A DNA stretch of 22,262 bases. Source: an uncultured Eubacteriales bacterium. GTDB taxonomy: Bacteria; Bacillota; Clostridia; UMGS1883. The first letter of the stretch is position 1; the number at the start of each line of letters is the position of its first letter. Below, piece after piece: positions 1 to 6,862 of the stretch. The stretch is from positions 1 through 22,262 of the forward strand of contig CAJJUC010000017.1 of the NCBI GenBank assembly GCA_905195005.1, read 5' to 3'. Under the pieces are notes generated by a model. The model saw only the letters and a program-made list of their open reading frames with translations. It was not told the DNA's origin and did no database searches. Both the position numbers and the translations under genes were made by a program.

Positions 1-2
1 AG

Positions 3-1178
3 CTTGCCCCGGAGGTGCCGCTGGGCCTCGTCCAGATCACGGAGCGCGCCATGGCGAAGCTGCCGGTCAACCGGTATTCCAGCGCCGCAGAGATGCTGGA
101 AGCGCTGGACGCCTACGTGCAGGACCCCTCCGTCACGTTCCAGTATCAATATGTAAAGGAAGAACCCGAAAAGGTGGTGAATGAACCCATGCCGCAGAAA
201 CGCAGCATCCGCAGACCCCCGGAGAGACCGGCGGCGAATCCCGCCCGCCCCAAGGCTAAGGCGAAAAAGAAGAAGCGCAGCGGCTTTATGCCGGTGCTGC
301 TGGGCATCACGACGGCCTTTGCGCTGGCCTGTGCGGCCTTGTGCTGGACCATCCTGAACGATTCCAGCAACATCATGACCGACCGCGCCGACATCGTGCT
401 GGGCGATTTCAGCGGCATGACCCAGGACGAGGTGAACGCCTCTGAGCAGGTGGCCTCCGGTCAGGTGGTCGTCAACTGGGAAGAGGAGTACAACAACGAC
501 TACGCCGCAGGCCATGTCTACAAGCAGTCGCCGGTGGCGGGCCGCACCGTCCGCGAGGGCCAGAGCGTGACCCTCACCGTCAGCCTCGGCATCCACTACG
601 TCACCGTCCCCGACCTGACCAACTACGTGCAGGCCGACGGCGAACAGCAGCTGAAGGACCTGGGCGTGTCGGTGCTGGTCACTCAGGCCGTGGATGAGTC
701 GGTGGCCGCAGGCTCCATCATCCGCACCGACCCCGCCGCAGGCAGTCAGGTGGCCGCAGGCACCACGGTGGTGATCTACGTCAGCCGCCCGCAGGTGGCC
801 ACCACCACCAAAGTCCCCAGCCTCATCGGCATGAGCGTGGACGACGCCCGCACCCTGCTGGTGCAGCGGAAACTGGGTCTGGGCAGCCAGACGGAGCAGT
901 ACAGCGACCAGCCCGTGGGCAGCATCATCAGCCAGAACCCCGGCGAGGGCGCATCGGCCAAGCTGAACACCCGCGTCAGCGTCGTGGTCAGCGCAGGCCC
1001 TGAGCCTGCACCGGAACCCGAAGCACCCAGCGAGAGCACCGGGAGCAGCGACGGCTCCGGCGGCTGGTTGGGCGGCCTCTTCGGAGGCAGCAGCTCTTCC
1101 AGCGAGAGCACCGGCGCCAGCTCGTCTTCGTCCACCGGCGGCGGTCTCAGCGACTGGTGGACGTCCTGGCTGGGCTAA
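3..1178 (+). CDS. prkC: PASTA-domain Ser/Thr protein kinase (PrkC/StkP-like), C-terminal part
   Basis: Membrane Ser/Thr kinase that senses muropeptides or lipid II through extracellular PASTA repeats and phosphorylates cell-wall and growth proteins. The frame is open at the left edge, so the catalytic domain lies outside the window; only its last helix is visible (QITERAMAKLPVNRYSSAAEM). A basic Pro/Lys-rich juxtamembrane stretch follows, then one membrane segment (around FMPVLLGITTAFALACAAL), then three PASTA repeats, the second and third starting near VPDLT and VPSLIGMS. The protein ends in a Ser/Gly-rich tail closing with WWTSWLG. It lies 10 bp before rsgA, a common Firmicutes arrangement. 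Codon use (CTG, ATC, GGC, ACC, GAC) and GC are markedly higher than in the following genes; see findings. Family is confident; the allele's origin is not. Confidence 0.9.
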   Translation, partial: LAPEVPLGLVQITERAMAKLPVNRYSSAAEMLEALDAYVQDPSVTFQYQYVKEEPEKVVNEPMPQKRSIRRPPERPAANPARPKAKAKKKKRSGFMPVLLGITTAFALACAALCWTILNDSSNIMTDRADIVLGDFSGMTQDEVNASEQVASGQVVVNWEEEYNNDYAAGHVYKQSPVAGRTVREGQSVTLTVSLGIHYVTVPDLTNYVQADGEQQLKDLGVSVLVTQAVDESVAAGSIIRTDPAAGSQVAAGTTVVIYVSRPQVATTTKVPSLIGMSVDDARTLLVQRKLGLGSQTEQYSDQPVGSIISQNPGEGASAKLNTRVSVVVSAGPEPAPEPEAPSESTGSSDGSGGWLGGLFGGSSSSSESTGASSSSSTGGGLSDWWTSWLG

Positions 1179-1188
1179 AGGAGAAGGT

Positions 1189-2061
1189 ATGACAGGTTAT
1201 ATCACAAAAGGAATCGGCGGATTTTATTACGTGGAATCCGCCGGGGGAATAACGGAGTGCCGCGCGCGCGGAAAATTCCGCAAAATGGAGCTCACGCCGA
1301 TTGTCGGCGACCGCGTTGTCGTGCGCGTGCCCGAAACGGGCGGCGCGGAGCTGTGCGAAATAAAACCGCGGAAAAATTCGCTTGTGCGCCCCGGCGTGTC
1401 GAATGTGGACGCGGTCATGCTTGTGTCGGCTGCAAAATCGCCCATGCCGGACCTGTTTCTGACGGATAAAATGCTTGTAATTGCCGAAAGCAAGGGCATA
1501 CGCGGCTATATCTGCCTGAACAAAACCGACATTGCCGAAACCGATGAGGTGAAAGCGTTCGCCTCGGTGTATGAGCGCGCAGGATACGAGGTTGTCATTG
1601 CAAGTGCCGCCACGGGTGAGGGCGTTGTGCGTTTGCGTGAAATCATCTGCGGAAAAACCGTCGCTTTTGCAGGGCTGTCGGGCGTCGGGAAGTCAAGTCT
1701 TCTGCGGCGGATCACCGGCAAAGAACTCGAAACGGGCTCCGTCAGCCGCATTGAGCGCGGCAGGCACACAACGCGCCATGTCGAGCTTATGCACGCGGCA
1801 GGCGGATTTGTGTTCGACACGCCCGGTTTTTCGCGCCTTGAAGCGGACGCCGTGCGCGCTGCCGATTTGTGGCAGTATTTCCCCGAAATCCGCGTGCTTC
1901 ACCAAAACTGCCGCTTTGCCGACTGCAACCATATCAAAGAGCCCGGCTGCGCAGTGCTTGAAGCCGTTGCGGACGGCAGAATCGCCGAAAGCCGGCATCA
2001 AAGCTATGCGGCAATGTTTGAAAAGCTTAAAGATATTAAGGAATGGGAACGAAAGGATTGA
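1189..2061 (+). CDS. rsgA: Ribosome small subunit-dependent GTPase RsgA
   Basis: Circularly permuted GTPase that acts late in 30S subunit maturation in the cytoplasm. The 290 residues are normal for the family. Motifs appear in the permuted order: G4 NKTD at 111-114, G5-like ASAAT near 138, G1 GLSGVGKSS at 162-170, G2 RHTT at 192-195, G3 DTPG at 210-213. An N-terminal OB-fold (about 1-65) precedes them, and a zinc-binding segment with C241, C246, H248 and C254 follows. The ATG has AGGAGAAGG just upstream. The start is 10 bp after the kinase stop, and rpe follows after 6 bp, so the three genes look like one operon. Codon use changes abruptly from the kinase (ATA, AAA and ACG become common). 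Confidence 0.96.
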   Translation: MTGYITKGIGGFYYVESAGGITECRARGKFRKMELTPIVGDRVVVRVPETGGAELCEIKPRKNSLVRPGVSNVDAVMLVSAAKSPMPDLFLTDKMLVIAESKGIRGYICLNKTDIAETDEVKAFASVYERAGYEVVIASAATGEGVVRLREIICGKTVAFAGLSGVGKSSLLRRITGKELETGSVSRIERGRHTTRHVELMHAAGGFVFDTPGFSRLEADAVRAADLWQYFPEIRVLHQNCRFADCNHIKEPGCAVLEAVADGRIAESRHQSYAAMFEKLKDIKEWERKD

Positions 2062-2067
2062 TTTTCA

Positions 2068-2715
2068 GTGATAAAAATAGCTCCGTCAATACTGTCGGCT
2101 GATTTCGGCGACCTCCGCAATCAGGTGAAAGCGGTTGAGGCGGCAGGCGCCGACCTGCTGCACATCGATATAATGGACGGGCACTTTGTGCCGAACCTCA
2201 GCATGGGTCCCGGCGTTGTCAAATCGATAAGGCAGTCAAGCAAGCTCTTTTTTGATTGTCATCTCATGCTTGACAATCCCCTTGATTATATTGAAGCCTT
2301 CGCCTCGGCTGGCGCGGATTTAATCACCGTTCATGCCGAGTGCGTTGCGGACCTGAAAGCCGCAGCCGACAAAATTCATTCGCTCGGCATAAAGGCGGCA
2401 GCAGCAATCAACCCGGCAACGGAAGCGGACAAGGTTATCGATGCCGCAGAATATCTTGATATGATTCTTGTTATGAGCGTTGTTCCCGGCTTCGGCGGTC
2501 AAAGCTTCATGCCCGAGGTGCTCGGCAAGGTGCGGCAAATAAAGGCGGCATGCAGCGTTCCCGTTGAAATCGACGGCGGAATCAATGCCGAAACCGCCCC
2601 CCTCGCGGCAAAGGCAGGCGTTGACATTTTTGTCGCCGGCAGCTCCGTGTTCGGCGCACCGCCGTTTTCGGAGGCAATTTCGAAAATCCGCAAAGCTGCC
2701 TTAGCTTGTGGTTGA
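2068..2715 (+). CDS. rpe: Ribulose-phosphate 3-epimerase
   Basis: Interconverts ribulose 5-phosphate and xylulose 5-phosphate in the pentose phosphate pathway; cytoplasmic TIM barrel. It has 215 residues, the usual length. Family motifs are all present: APSILSADF at the N-terminus, HIDIMDGHFVPN, the metal/catalytic HLML, VVPGFGGQSF, and the phosphate-binding EIDGGI and AGSSVFG. The start is GTG at 2068, preceded by GAAAGGA at 2051-2057 and following the rsgA stop by 6 bp; no better in-frame ATG gives a full N-terminus. The stop codon overlaps the -35 box of the RNase P RNA promoter. Confidence 0.96.
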   Translation: MIKIAPSILSADFGDLRNQVKAVEAAGADLLHIDIMDGHFVPNLSMGPGVVKSIRQSSKLFFDCHLMLDNPLDYIEAFASAGADLITVHAECVADLKAAADKIHSLGIKAAAAINPATEADKVIDAAEYLDMILVMSVVPGFGGQSFMPEVLGKVRQIKAACSVPVEIDGGINAETAPLAAKAGVDIFVAGSSVFGAPPFSEAISKIRKAALACG

Positions 2716-2740
2716 CACGGCGGAAAAGTTGTGTTATTAT
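2712..2740 (+). promoter_or_regulatory. Sigma-A promoter for rnpB
   Basis: TTGACA at 2712-2717, a 17-bp spacer, and TATTAT at 2735-2740. The -35 box overlaps the rpe stop codon at 2713-2715. The predicted start, near 2747, is just before the P1 strand of the RNase P RNA. Confidence 0.85.
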
Positions 2741-2752
2741 TTAATAGCCTTT

Positions 2753-3115
2753 ATGAGTAATCCGAACGGTCGCGGCGGCATTTTTTGCCGATGAGGAAAG
2801 TCCGAGCTTCGCAGGACAGGGTGCCGGAGAAATCCCGGTGGAGGCGACTCTAAGGAAAGTGCAACAGAAATAAACCGCCGCCCCTCTCGGGCGGTAAGGG
2901 TGGAAAGGCGGGGTAAGAGCCCACCGACATTGCGGTAACGCTTTGTGCCATGTAAACCCCATCCGAAGCAACGCCGAATGGATTGGCTTGTCCGGCCGAT
3001 AATCCGAAAGGCGGCTGGAGCCGCGCAGAGATGCGCGGCGTAGACAGATGACCGTTTCGGGGCAGGGCGTTTCGCCCTCGCTCTATGACAGAACTCGGCT
3101 TACAGGGTTACTCAT
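2753..3115 (+). ncRNA. rnpB: RNase P RNA, bacterial class A
   Basis: Catalytic RNA of RNase P, which trims tRNA 5' leaders. The ends are set by the P1 helix: ATGAGTAA at 2753-2760 pairs with TTACTCAT at 3108-3115. The universally conserved P4 strand GAGGAAAGTCCG lies at 2793-2804, and its partner region with ACAGAA at 3088-3093. The conserved core GGTAAGAGCCCACCG and the AGTGCAACAGAAA stretch are also present. The layout fits class A rather than class B. The true 5' and 3' ends may extend a few bases. No clear intrinsic terminator is visible directly after P1. Confidence 0.96.
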
Positions 3116-3179
3116 ACCGGCATTTTGTTGAAAGCGGTTAAAATGCGGTTAAGAACTTGCAAAAAAAAGCAATCTGCTG

Positions 3180-3208
3180 TTGACAAAACCGCTTGCAGGT
3201 ACTATAAT
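3180..3208 (+). promoter_or_regulatory. Sigma-A promoter for the nucleotidyltransferase gene
   Basis: TTGACA at 3180-3185, a 17-bp spacer and a consensus TATAAT at 3203-3208. The leader is short, with GGAGG at 3227-3231 before the ATG. Confidence 0.88.
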
Positions 3209-3238
3209 AATTCTTGCTGAACGGACGGAGGAACGAAA

Positions 3239-3973
3239 ATGAAAAGTATTGTGCTCGCTGCCGGGTATGCAACGCGCCTTTATCCATTGACGGAAAATTT
3301 CCCGAAACCGCTTCTGGAGGTCGCAGGGAAAACCATTCTCGATTGGCTGCTTGACGATATTGATGCGCTTGACGAAATTGATTCGCATGTTATTGTATCA
3401 AATCATCGTTATGTTGGGCATTTTGAAAATTGGAAAAAAACCTGCCGTCTTAAAAAGCCCGTAACGATTCTTGACGATGGGTCAACCTCGAACGAAACAA
3501 GAATCGGTGCGGTTAACGACATTCGTTTTGCAATCGATTCGCTTGGTATCGATGACGATATTCTTGTCGTCGCCGGCGATAATATGATTGATTATTCCTT
3601 CCGTAAACTGGTTGATCTTTTCAAGGAAAAGAACGCCGCCGTTGTCGTTTGCGACTATGAGGAGGATGTTGAAACTCTCCGCCGCTGCGGAGTTATGATT
3701 CCCGACAGTGATTTCCGTGTGATTTCAATGGAGGAAAAACCGAAAGACCCCAAATCCAATTGGTGCGTCGGGCCGTTCTATATTTATAAAAAAGAACAGC
3801 TCGGTCTCATCGCACAAGGCATTGCCGACGGATGCGGAACGGACGCCCCGGGCAGCTTTGTCTGCTACCTGTGCCGCAAAGTTCCCGTCTATGCACTGCA
3901 TCACGCAGGAAACCGGTATGACATCGGAACGCTTGAAAGCTATGAGCATGTCAAACGGATTTTCGGCGAATAA
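3239..3973 (+). CDS. Sugar-phosphate nucleotidyltransferase family protein
   Basis: Predicted to join a nucleoside triphosphate to a sugar-1-phosphate or a similar phosphorylated substrate, for cell-envelope or polysaccharide precursors. The 244 residues form a single nucleotidyltransferase domain without the C-terminal left-handed helix of bifunctional GlmU types. The nucleotide-binding signature LAAGYATRLYPLT lies at 6-18 and PKPLL with the lysine at 22-26. AGDNM near 112-116 holds the metal-binding aspartate, and EKPKDP and the C-terminal RYDIGTLESY are typical of the RfbA/MurU-like group. It has its own strong promoter and GGAGG site, so it appears monocistronic. The substrate cannot be read from the sequence; glucose-1-phosphate, MurNAc-1-phosphate or a choline-type substrate are alternatives. 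Confidence 0.88.
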   Translation: MKSIVLAAGYATRLYPLTENFPKPLLEVAGKTILDWLLDDIDALDEIDSHVIVSNHRYVGHFENWKKTCRLKKPVTILDDGSTSNETRIGAVNDIRFAIDSLGIDDDILVVAGDNMIDYSFRKLVDLFKEKNAAVVVCDYEEDVETLRRCGVMIPDSDFRVISMEEKPKDPKSNWCVGPFYIYKKEQLGLIAQGIADGCGTDAPGSFVCYLCRKVPVYALHHAGNRYDIGTLESYEHVKRIFGE

Positions 3974-4170
3974 TCATATGCTATGTTATGTGATCGCATG
4001 AAAAGCATAAAAAATTCGAACCCGTATCCCGATAATGTCGGCTCTGCGAGTTAATGACCGCAATTTTATATTGCACGAAAAGGCATTTGCCTTTTCATTC
4101 GCACGGAGTTCGAGACTCTTGTGTCTCTGAACGCGTGAACATTGATTCTATTACACGTATTCTTGACCTG

Positions 4171-4204
4171 GCAAACAGCCGCGGATTGCTCCGCGGCTGT
4201 TTGC
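4171..4204. repeat. Perfect 15-bp inverted repeat
   Basis: GCAAACAGCCGCGGA at 4171-4185, loop TTGC, and its exact complement at 4190-4204. It would form a very stable hairpin. The following bases (TTTGTG) are a poor U-tract, so terminator function is only possible. Confidence 0.8.
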
Positions 4205-4213
4205 TTTGTGCCG

Positions 4214-4265
4214 GAACACCGCTCCCGGCGCTCATCGTCACAGATTTAAAGGCAGCCGCCTTTTG
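4214..4265 (+). repeat. 52-nt direct repeat, copy 1
   Basis: Begins GAACACCGCTCCCGGCGCTC and ends GCAGCCGCCTTTTG. It matches 4534-4585 with three substitutions over 52 positions. Confidence 0.85.
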
Positions 4266-4513
4266 CAGCCCCTCTGTGTGCGCCTTTGCTGCCGTTTTGC
4301 GGCTTCGCCATGCGCAGCCGAAGCAAAGGAACACTGTTCGCACTCCGCGTATGTACCGCACAACGGCGCACATCGCACAATCACATCACGCGGAGCGGAG
4401 CTCAGAAGCCGCAAAACAAAGCCGCTTTCCTGCCGCCAACACACGCCCGTTGCAATCCACGCCCCTGCGAGGTCGTTTAGGGGGTATGGGGGAATCGAAA
4501 CCCCCATGTTTTT

Positions 4514-4537
4514 GGTTCTTTTGTCTCACAAAAGAAC
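4514..4537. repeat. GGTTCTTTT palindrome, copy 1
   Basis: GGTTCTTTT at 4514-4522, loop GTCTCAC, AAAAGAAC at 4530-4537. It belongs to a dispersed intergenic repeat with copies near 4662 and 5704. Confidence 0.75.
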
Positions 4538-4585
4538 ACCGCCCCCGACGCTCATCGTCACAGATGTAAAGGCAGCCGCCTTTTG
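4534..4585 (+). repeat. 52-nt direct repeat, copy 2
   Basis: Second copy of the 4214-4265 repeat, 320 bp downstream. A shortened third trace (GAACGCCGCTCCCGGCGC) is at 4682-4699. This copy starts in the right arm of a GGTTCTTTT palindrome, so the two repeat types are physically linked. Confidence 0.85.
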
Positions 4586-4628
4586 TGCACACCCCCCTCA
4601 TTGCACAATGGCATAGTTCCAAAAAAAC

Positions 4629-4685
4629 GCCGCAGTTTTGCGCGCTTCTCTTGCGCATTTTGGTTCTTTTACCCAACAAAAGAAC
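4629..4685. repeat. Dispersed intergenic repeat with GGTTCTTTT palindrome, copy 2
   Basis: Starts CGCCGCAGTTTTGCG, contains CTTGCGCATTTTGG, and ends in the palindrome GGTTCTTTT/AAAAGAAC with loop ACCCAAC. It aligns along its length with 5670-5726. Confidence 0.8.
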
Positions 4686-4700
4686 GCCGCTCCCGGCGCC

Positions 4701-4729
4701 TTGACAAATCTGCCGCAATGTTATAAGAT
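4701..4729 (+). promoter_or_regulatory. Promoter for the pseudouridine synthase gene
   Basis: TTGACA at 4701-4706, 17-bp spacer, TAAGAT at 4724-4729 (four of six consensus bases). AGAGGAGA at 4736-4743 provides the ribosome site for the ATG at 4750. Confidence 0.6.
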
Positions 4730-4749
4730 TAGGTCAGAGGAGATTTTTC

Positions 4750-5622
4750 ATGATTACATTTAATATAAACAAAAACAGCTCGGGAATCCGCGCCGACAGA
4801 TTCCTTTTTAAAGCCACAACCGCCCCGTCCTCGCTTATATACAAGACATTTCGGAAAAAGGACGTGAAAATAAACGGGCATTGGATTCGTGAAGATTATA
4901 CGCTTTCCGAGGGCGAAAGGCTTGATATTTATATCGATTCGTCATTTCGCCGCGAACGCACCGCGGCGCATTGCACGCTGACCGCGCCCGTTGTTTATGA
5001 GGACGGCGCAATCGTCATTTTCGATAAACCGCCGCAGCTCCCCTGCCAGCCCGACAGCCGCCATAAAACAGGCTCCCTTGCGGACATGCTTAAAAGCTAT
5101 CTCGCGGAAACCGGCGCATATAATGCAGCGGAGGAAAATGCGTTTTCCCCTGCCCTCTGCAATCGGCTCGACACGAACACAAGCGGACTTGTCATCGGCG
5201 CAAAAACGGCGGCTGCTCTGCGCGAAATGAATGAGCAGATCCGCGCTCGCCGCGTAAGAAAATTCTATAAATGCGTCCTTGAGGGCGCTCCGCCCGAAAA
5301 ATGCGCCCATGTGCACGCGTATATCGAAAAGGATAACGAAAAAAATATCAGCCGCATCTCATCCTCGGGCAAGGAAATCTCAATGGATTATAAGGTTCTC
5401 TCGTCCGACGGAAAATATACCGTTGCGGAGGTCGAGCTGCACACAGGGCGCAGCCACCAGATAAGAGCGTATTTTTCATCGGTCGGCTGTCCGCTCGCAG
5501 GCGATAAAAAGTACGGTGCAGCCTCCGGCGGAGGGCAGGAGCTCCGCGCCTGTAAAATAATTTTCGATTTTGAGCCCGGCGGCGCACTCTCCGAAATCGC
5601 CGGCAAGACAATTGAAATCTGA
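4750..5622 (+). CDS. RluA-family RNA pseudouridine synthase
   Basis: Isomerises specific uridines of rRNA or tRNA to pseudouridine. The 290 residues comprise an N-terminal S4-like RNA-binding segment (about 12-62) and the RluA catalytic domain (about 80-285). The catalytic motif is NRLDTNTSGLV at 138-148 with D141 as the predicted nucleophile; the usual leading histidine of HRLD is asparagine here, a substitution I note but cannot call inactivating. The C-terminal GRSHQIRAYF and GCPLAGDKKYG motifs are present. The gene sits alone between two repeat-rich intergenic regions with its own promoter. The target site (RluC, RluD or other class) cannot be decided from the sequence. Confidence 0.92.
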   Translation: MITFNINKNSSGIRADRFLFKATTAPSSLIYKTFRKKDVKINGHWIREDYTLSEGERLDIYIDSSFRRERTAAHCTLTAPVVYEDGAIVIFDKPPQLPCQPDSRHKTGSLADMLKSYLAETGAYNAAEENAFSPALCNRLDTNTSGLVIGAKTAAALREMNEQIRARRVRKFYKCVLEGAPPEKCAHVHAYIEKDNEKNISRISSSGKEISMDYKVLSSDGKYTVAEVELHTGRSHQIRAYFSSVGCPLAGDKKYGAASGGGQELRACKIIFDFEPGGALSEIAGKTIEI

Positions 5623-5669
5623 TTCATTGCTGTTCCGCTGTTCTTATGCGCAGATTAGCGGAGCGCCTT

Positions 5670-5726
5670 TGCCGCCGTTTTGCGAGCTTCCCTTGCGCAT
5701 TTTGGTTCTTTTGGCGCCAAAAGAAC
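5670..5726. repeat. Dispersed intergenic repeat with GGTTCTTTT palindrome, copy 3
   Basis: Aligns with 4629-4685 (TGCCGCCGTTTTGCG, then CTTGCGCATTTTGG) and ends in GGTTCTTTT/AAAAGAAC around a GGCGCC centre. The two copies flank the pseudouridine synthase gene in the same orientation. Confidence 0.8.
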
Positions 5727-5835
5727 GGGCATTTGCCCCAAAATATTTCCCCTTTCGTCATAGCGTTGTTAAACATCAACAAACGGCAAAATCTTTCTTT
5801 AAGCAAAAAAACGAAAAGTTTTTTTAGCAAAACTC

Positions 5836-5864
5836 TTGAAAATATGTACGCCTGATGTTACAAT
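5836..5864 (+). promoter_or_regulatory. Promoter of the dockerin/cohesin-like unit
   Basis: TTGAAA at 5836-5841, 17-bp spacer, TACAAT at 5859-5864. The predicted transcript begins at or next to a 6-bp hairpin, AGCATA (5871-5876) with TATGCT (5887-5892), which could protect the 5' end. A leader of about 110 nt follows, ending in AGGAGG at 5971-5976. Confidence 0.75.
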
Positions 5865-5984
5865 GAATTCAGCATAAGGATAGGTCTATGCTGTTTCTGT
5901 GAAATCTTTCGATTTTACGTACATAACACTCAATATTAATTTTAAATAATTATATAATTTGAAAAAATCAAGGAGGAAAAATTG

Positions 5985-6839
5985 ATGAGAAAAATGTTTA
6001 AAGCAGCTGCTTCTCTTGCAGTCGGCTGCGTAATGCTGTCAACATCAGCTTTTGCCGCTCTCACGGGTGAGCCCGTGCTTAATGCGGAAAAGACTGTTAT
6101 TGACGTAACGGTCGGAGGACTTGGAGTTGGAGAATCTACAATCCTGGTTCTTAAGGGTGAGCATGCTTCAATACCTGCTTCTCTTGCAGATGCGGACATT
6201 GTTTATATCAATCAGGTTACGGCGGACAGTAACGGTAACGCTACATATTCAATGCCTCTCGGAGCTCGTGCAAACGGTGCTGAGAAGGTAACGGTATTTG
6301 GTGGCGGCACAAATGAAACATCGGCAACAAAGCTTGGCGTGTTAGAGCTTGCAAGCTCTTCGACTCTTCCGGAGGGAACACAGATTGCCATTCGCAATTC
6401 CGATCCTTACGGAATGACAGGTTATTCTGTTGTGAGTATTACGGGTATTGATTCCGGTTCTGTGAAAATCAAAGATGCAGACGGTAATACAGTTGACGCA
6501 TTTCTTGCTGACTACAGCGCATTTGCTGAGCAGGGCGGTGTAAAGAAGTATGTTGCACTCGTTAAGGGCACGACATTTACTGCTGCCGATATTACTTATG
6601 ATCCGGCAGGAACACCCGAAACAGTTACATTCGGTGACTTAGTTGATCCGGTTGATACTGTAAATGCTCTCGATACTGTACAAGAGTTAAAATTAGTTGC
6701 TAAGAGTGCGGAAAATACAACCAATAAAGCCTATATTGCATCAGACCTTAATGGTGATGGTGTTATAAACGCCTTGGACGTTGTAGATTCCTTGAAATTA
6801 GTCTCTAAGGTTATAGTTATTACTAACGCTGCAAAATAA
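5985..6839 (+). CDS. Secreted protein with C-terminal dockerin module
   Basis: A 284-residue exported protein. Residues 1-24 are a signal peptide (Lys/Arg start, hydrophobic core, cleavage after SAFA). Residues about 35-205 look like one or two beta-rich Ig-like domains with no catalytic motif that I recognise. Residues 217-276 form a type I dockerin: the second repeat has a canonical calcium loop, DLNGDGVINALD (254-265), followed by VVDSLKLVSK. The first repeat (DLVDPVDTVNALDTVQELKLV) keeps the helix but lacks a regular calcium loop. Dockerins bind cohesins, so the protein may dock to a cell-surface or cellulosome-like complex. I prefer ATG 5985, 8 bp after AGGAGG, over TTG 5982. The next gene, 23 bp downstream, has a cohesin-like domain. 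Confidence 0.82.
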   Translation: MRKMFKAAASLAVGCVMLSTSAFAALTGEPVLNAEKTVIDVTVGGLGVGESTILVLKGEHASIPASLADADIVYINQVTADSNGNATYSMPLGARANGAEKVTVFGGGTNETSATKLGVLELASSSTLPEGTQIAIRNSDPYGMTGYSVVSITGIDSGSVKIKDADGNTVDAFLADYSAFAEQGGVKKYVALVKGTTFTAADITYDPAGTPETVTFGDLVDPVDTVNALDTVQELKLVAKSAENTTNKAYIASDLNGDGVINALDVVDSLKLVSKVIVITNAAK

Positions 6840-6862
6840 TTTTTGATTAAGGAGTCATGTTT

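Larger units (their letters stand above)
3974..4749. other. Gene-free stretch rich in hairpins and repeats
   Basis: I find no convincing gene in these 776 bp. Open frames on both strands lack good ribosome sites and read through the repeats. Visible structure: a small AAAAGGCATTTGCCTTTT hairpin near 4079; a perfect 15-bp inverted repeat at 4171-4204; a 52-nt direct repeat (4214-4265 and 4534-4585); an ATGGGGG/CCCCCAT hairpin at 4486-4507 followed by GTTTTT; and two GGTTCTTTT palindromes. The rluA-like gene's promoter lies at the right end. Confidence 0.7.
5623..5984. other. Intergenic region with a repeat copy, promoter and leader
   Basis: No gene is visible. The region holds a copy of the GGTTCTTTT repeat (5670-5726), an A/T-rich stretch, and the promoter and roughly 110-nt leader of the dockerin gene. 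Confidence 0.7.

Noticed and set aside
4017..4130. Possible tRNA because of TTCGAACCC and GTTCGAGACTC motifs
   Set aside because: No acceptor, D or anticodon stems can be assembled around either T-loop-like motif.
4054..4718. Overlapping open frames of 64-171 codons on both strands
   Set aside because: They lack plausible ribosome sites, run through direct repeats and hairpins, and occur in several frames at once, as expected from stop-poor repeat sequence.
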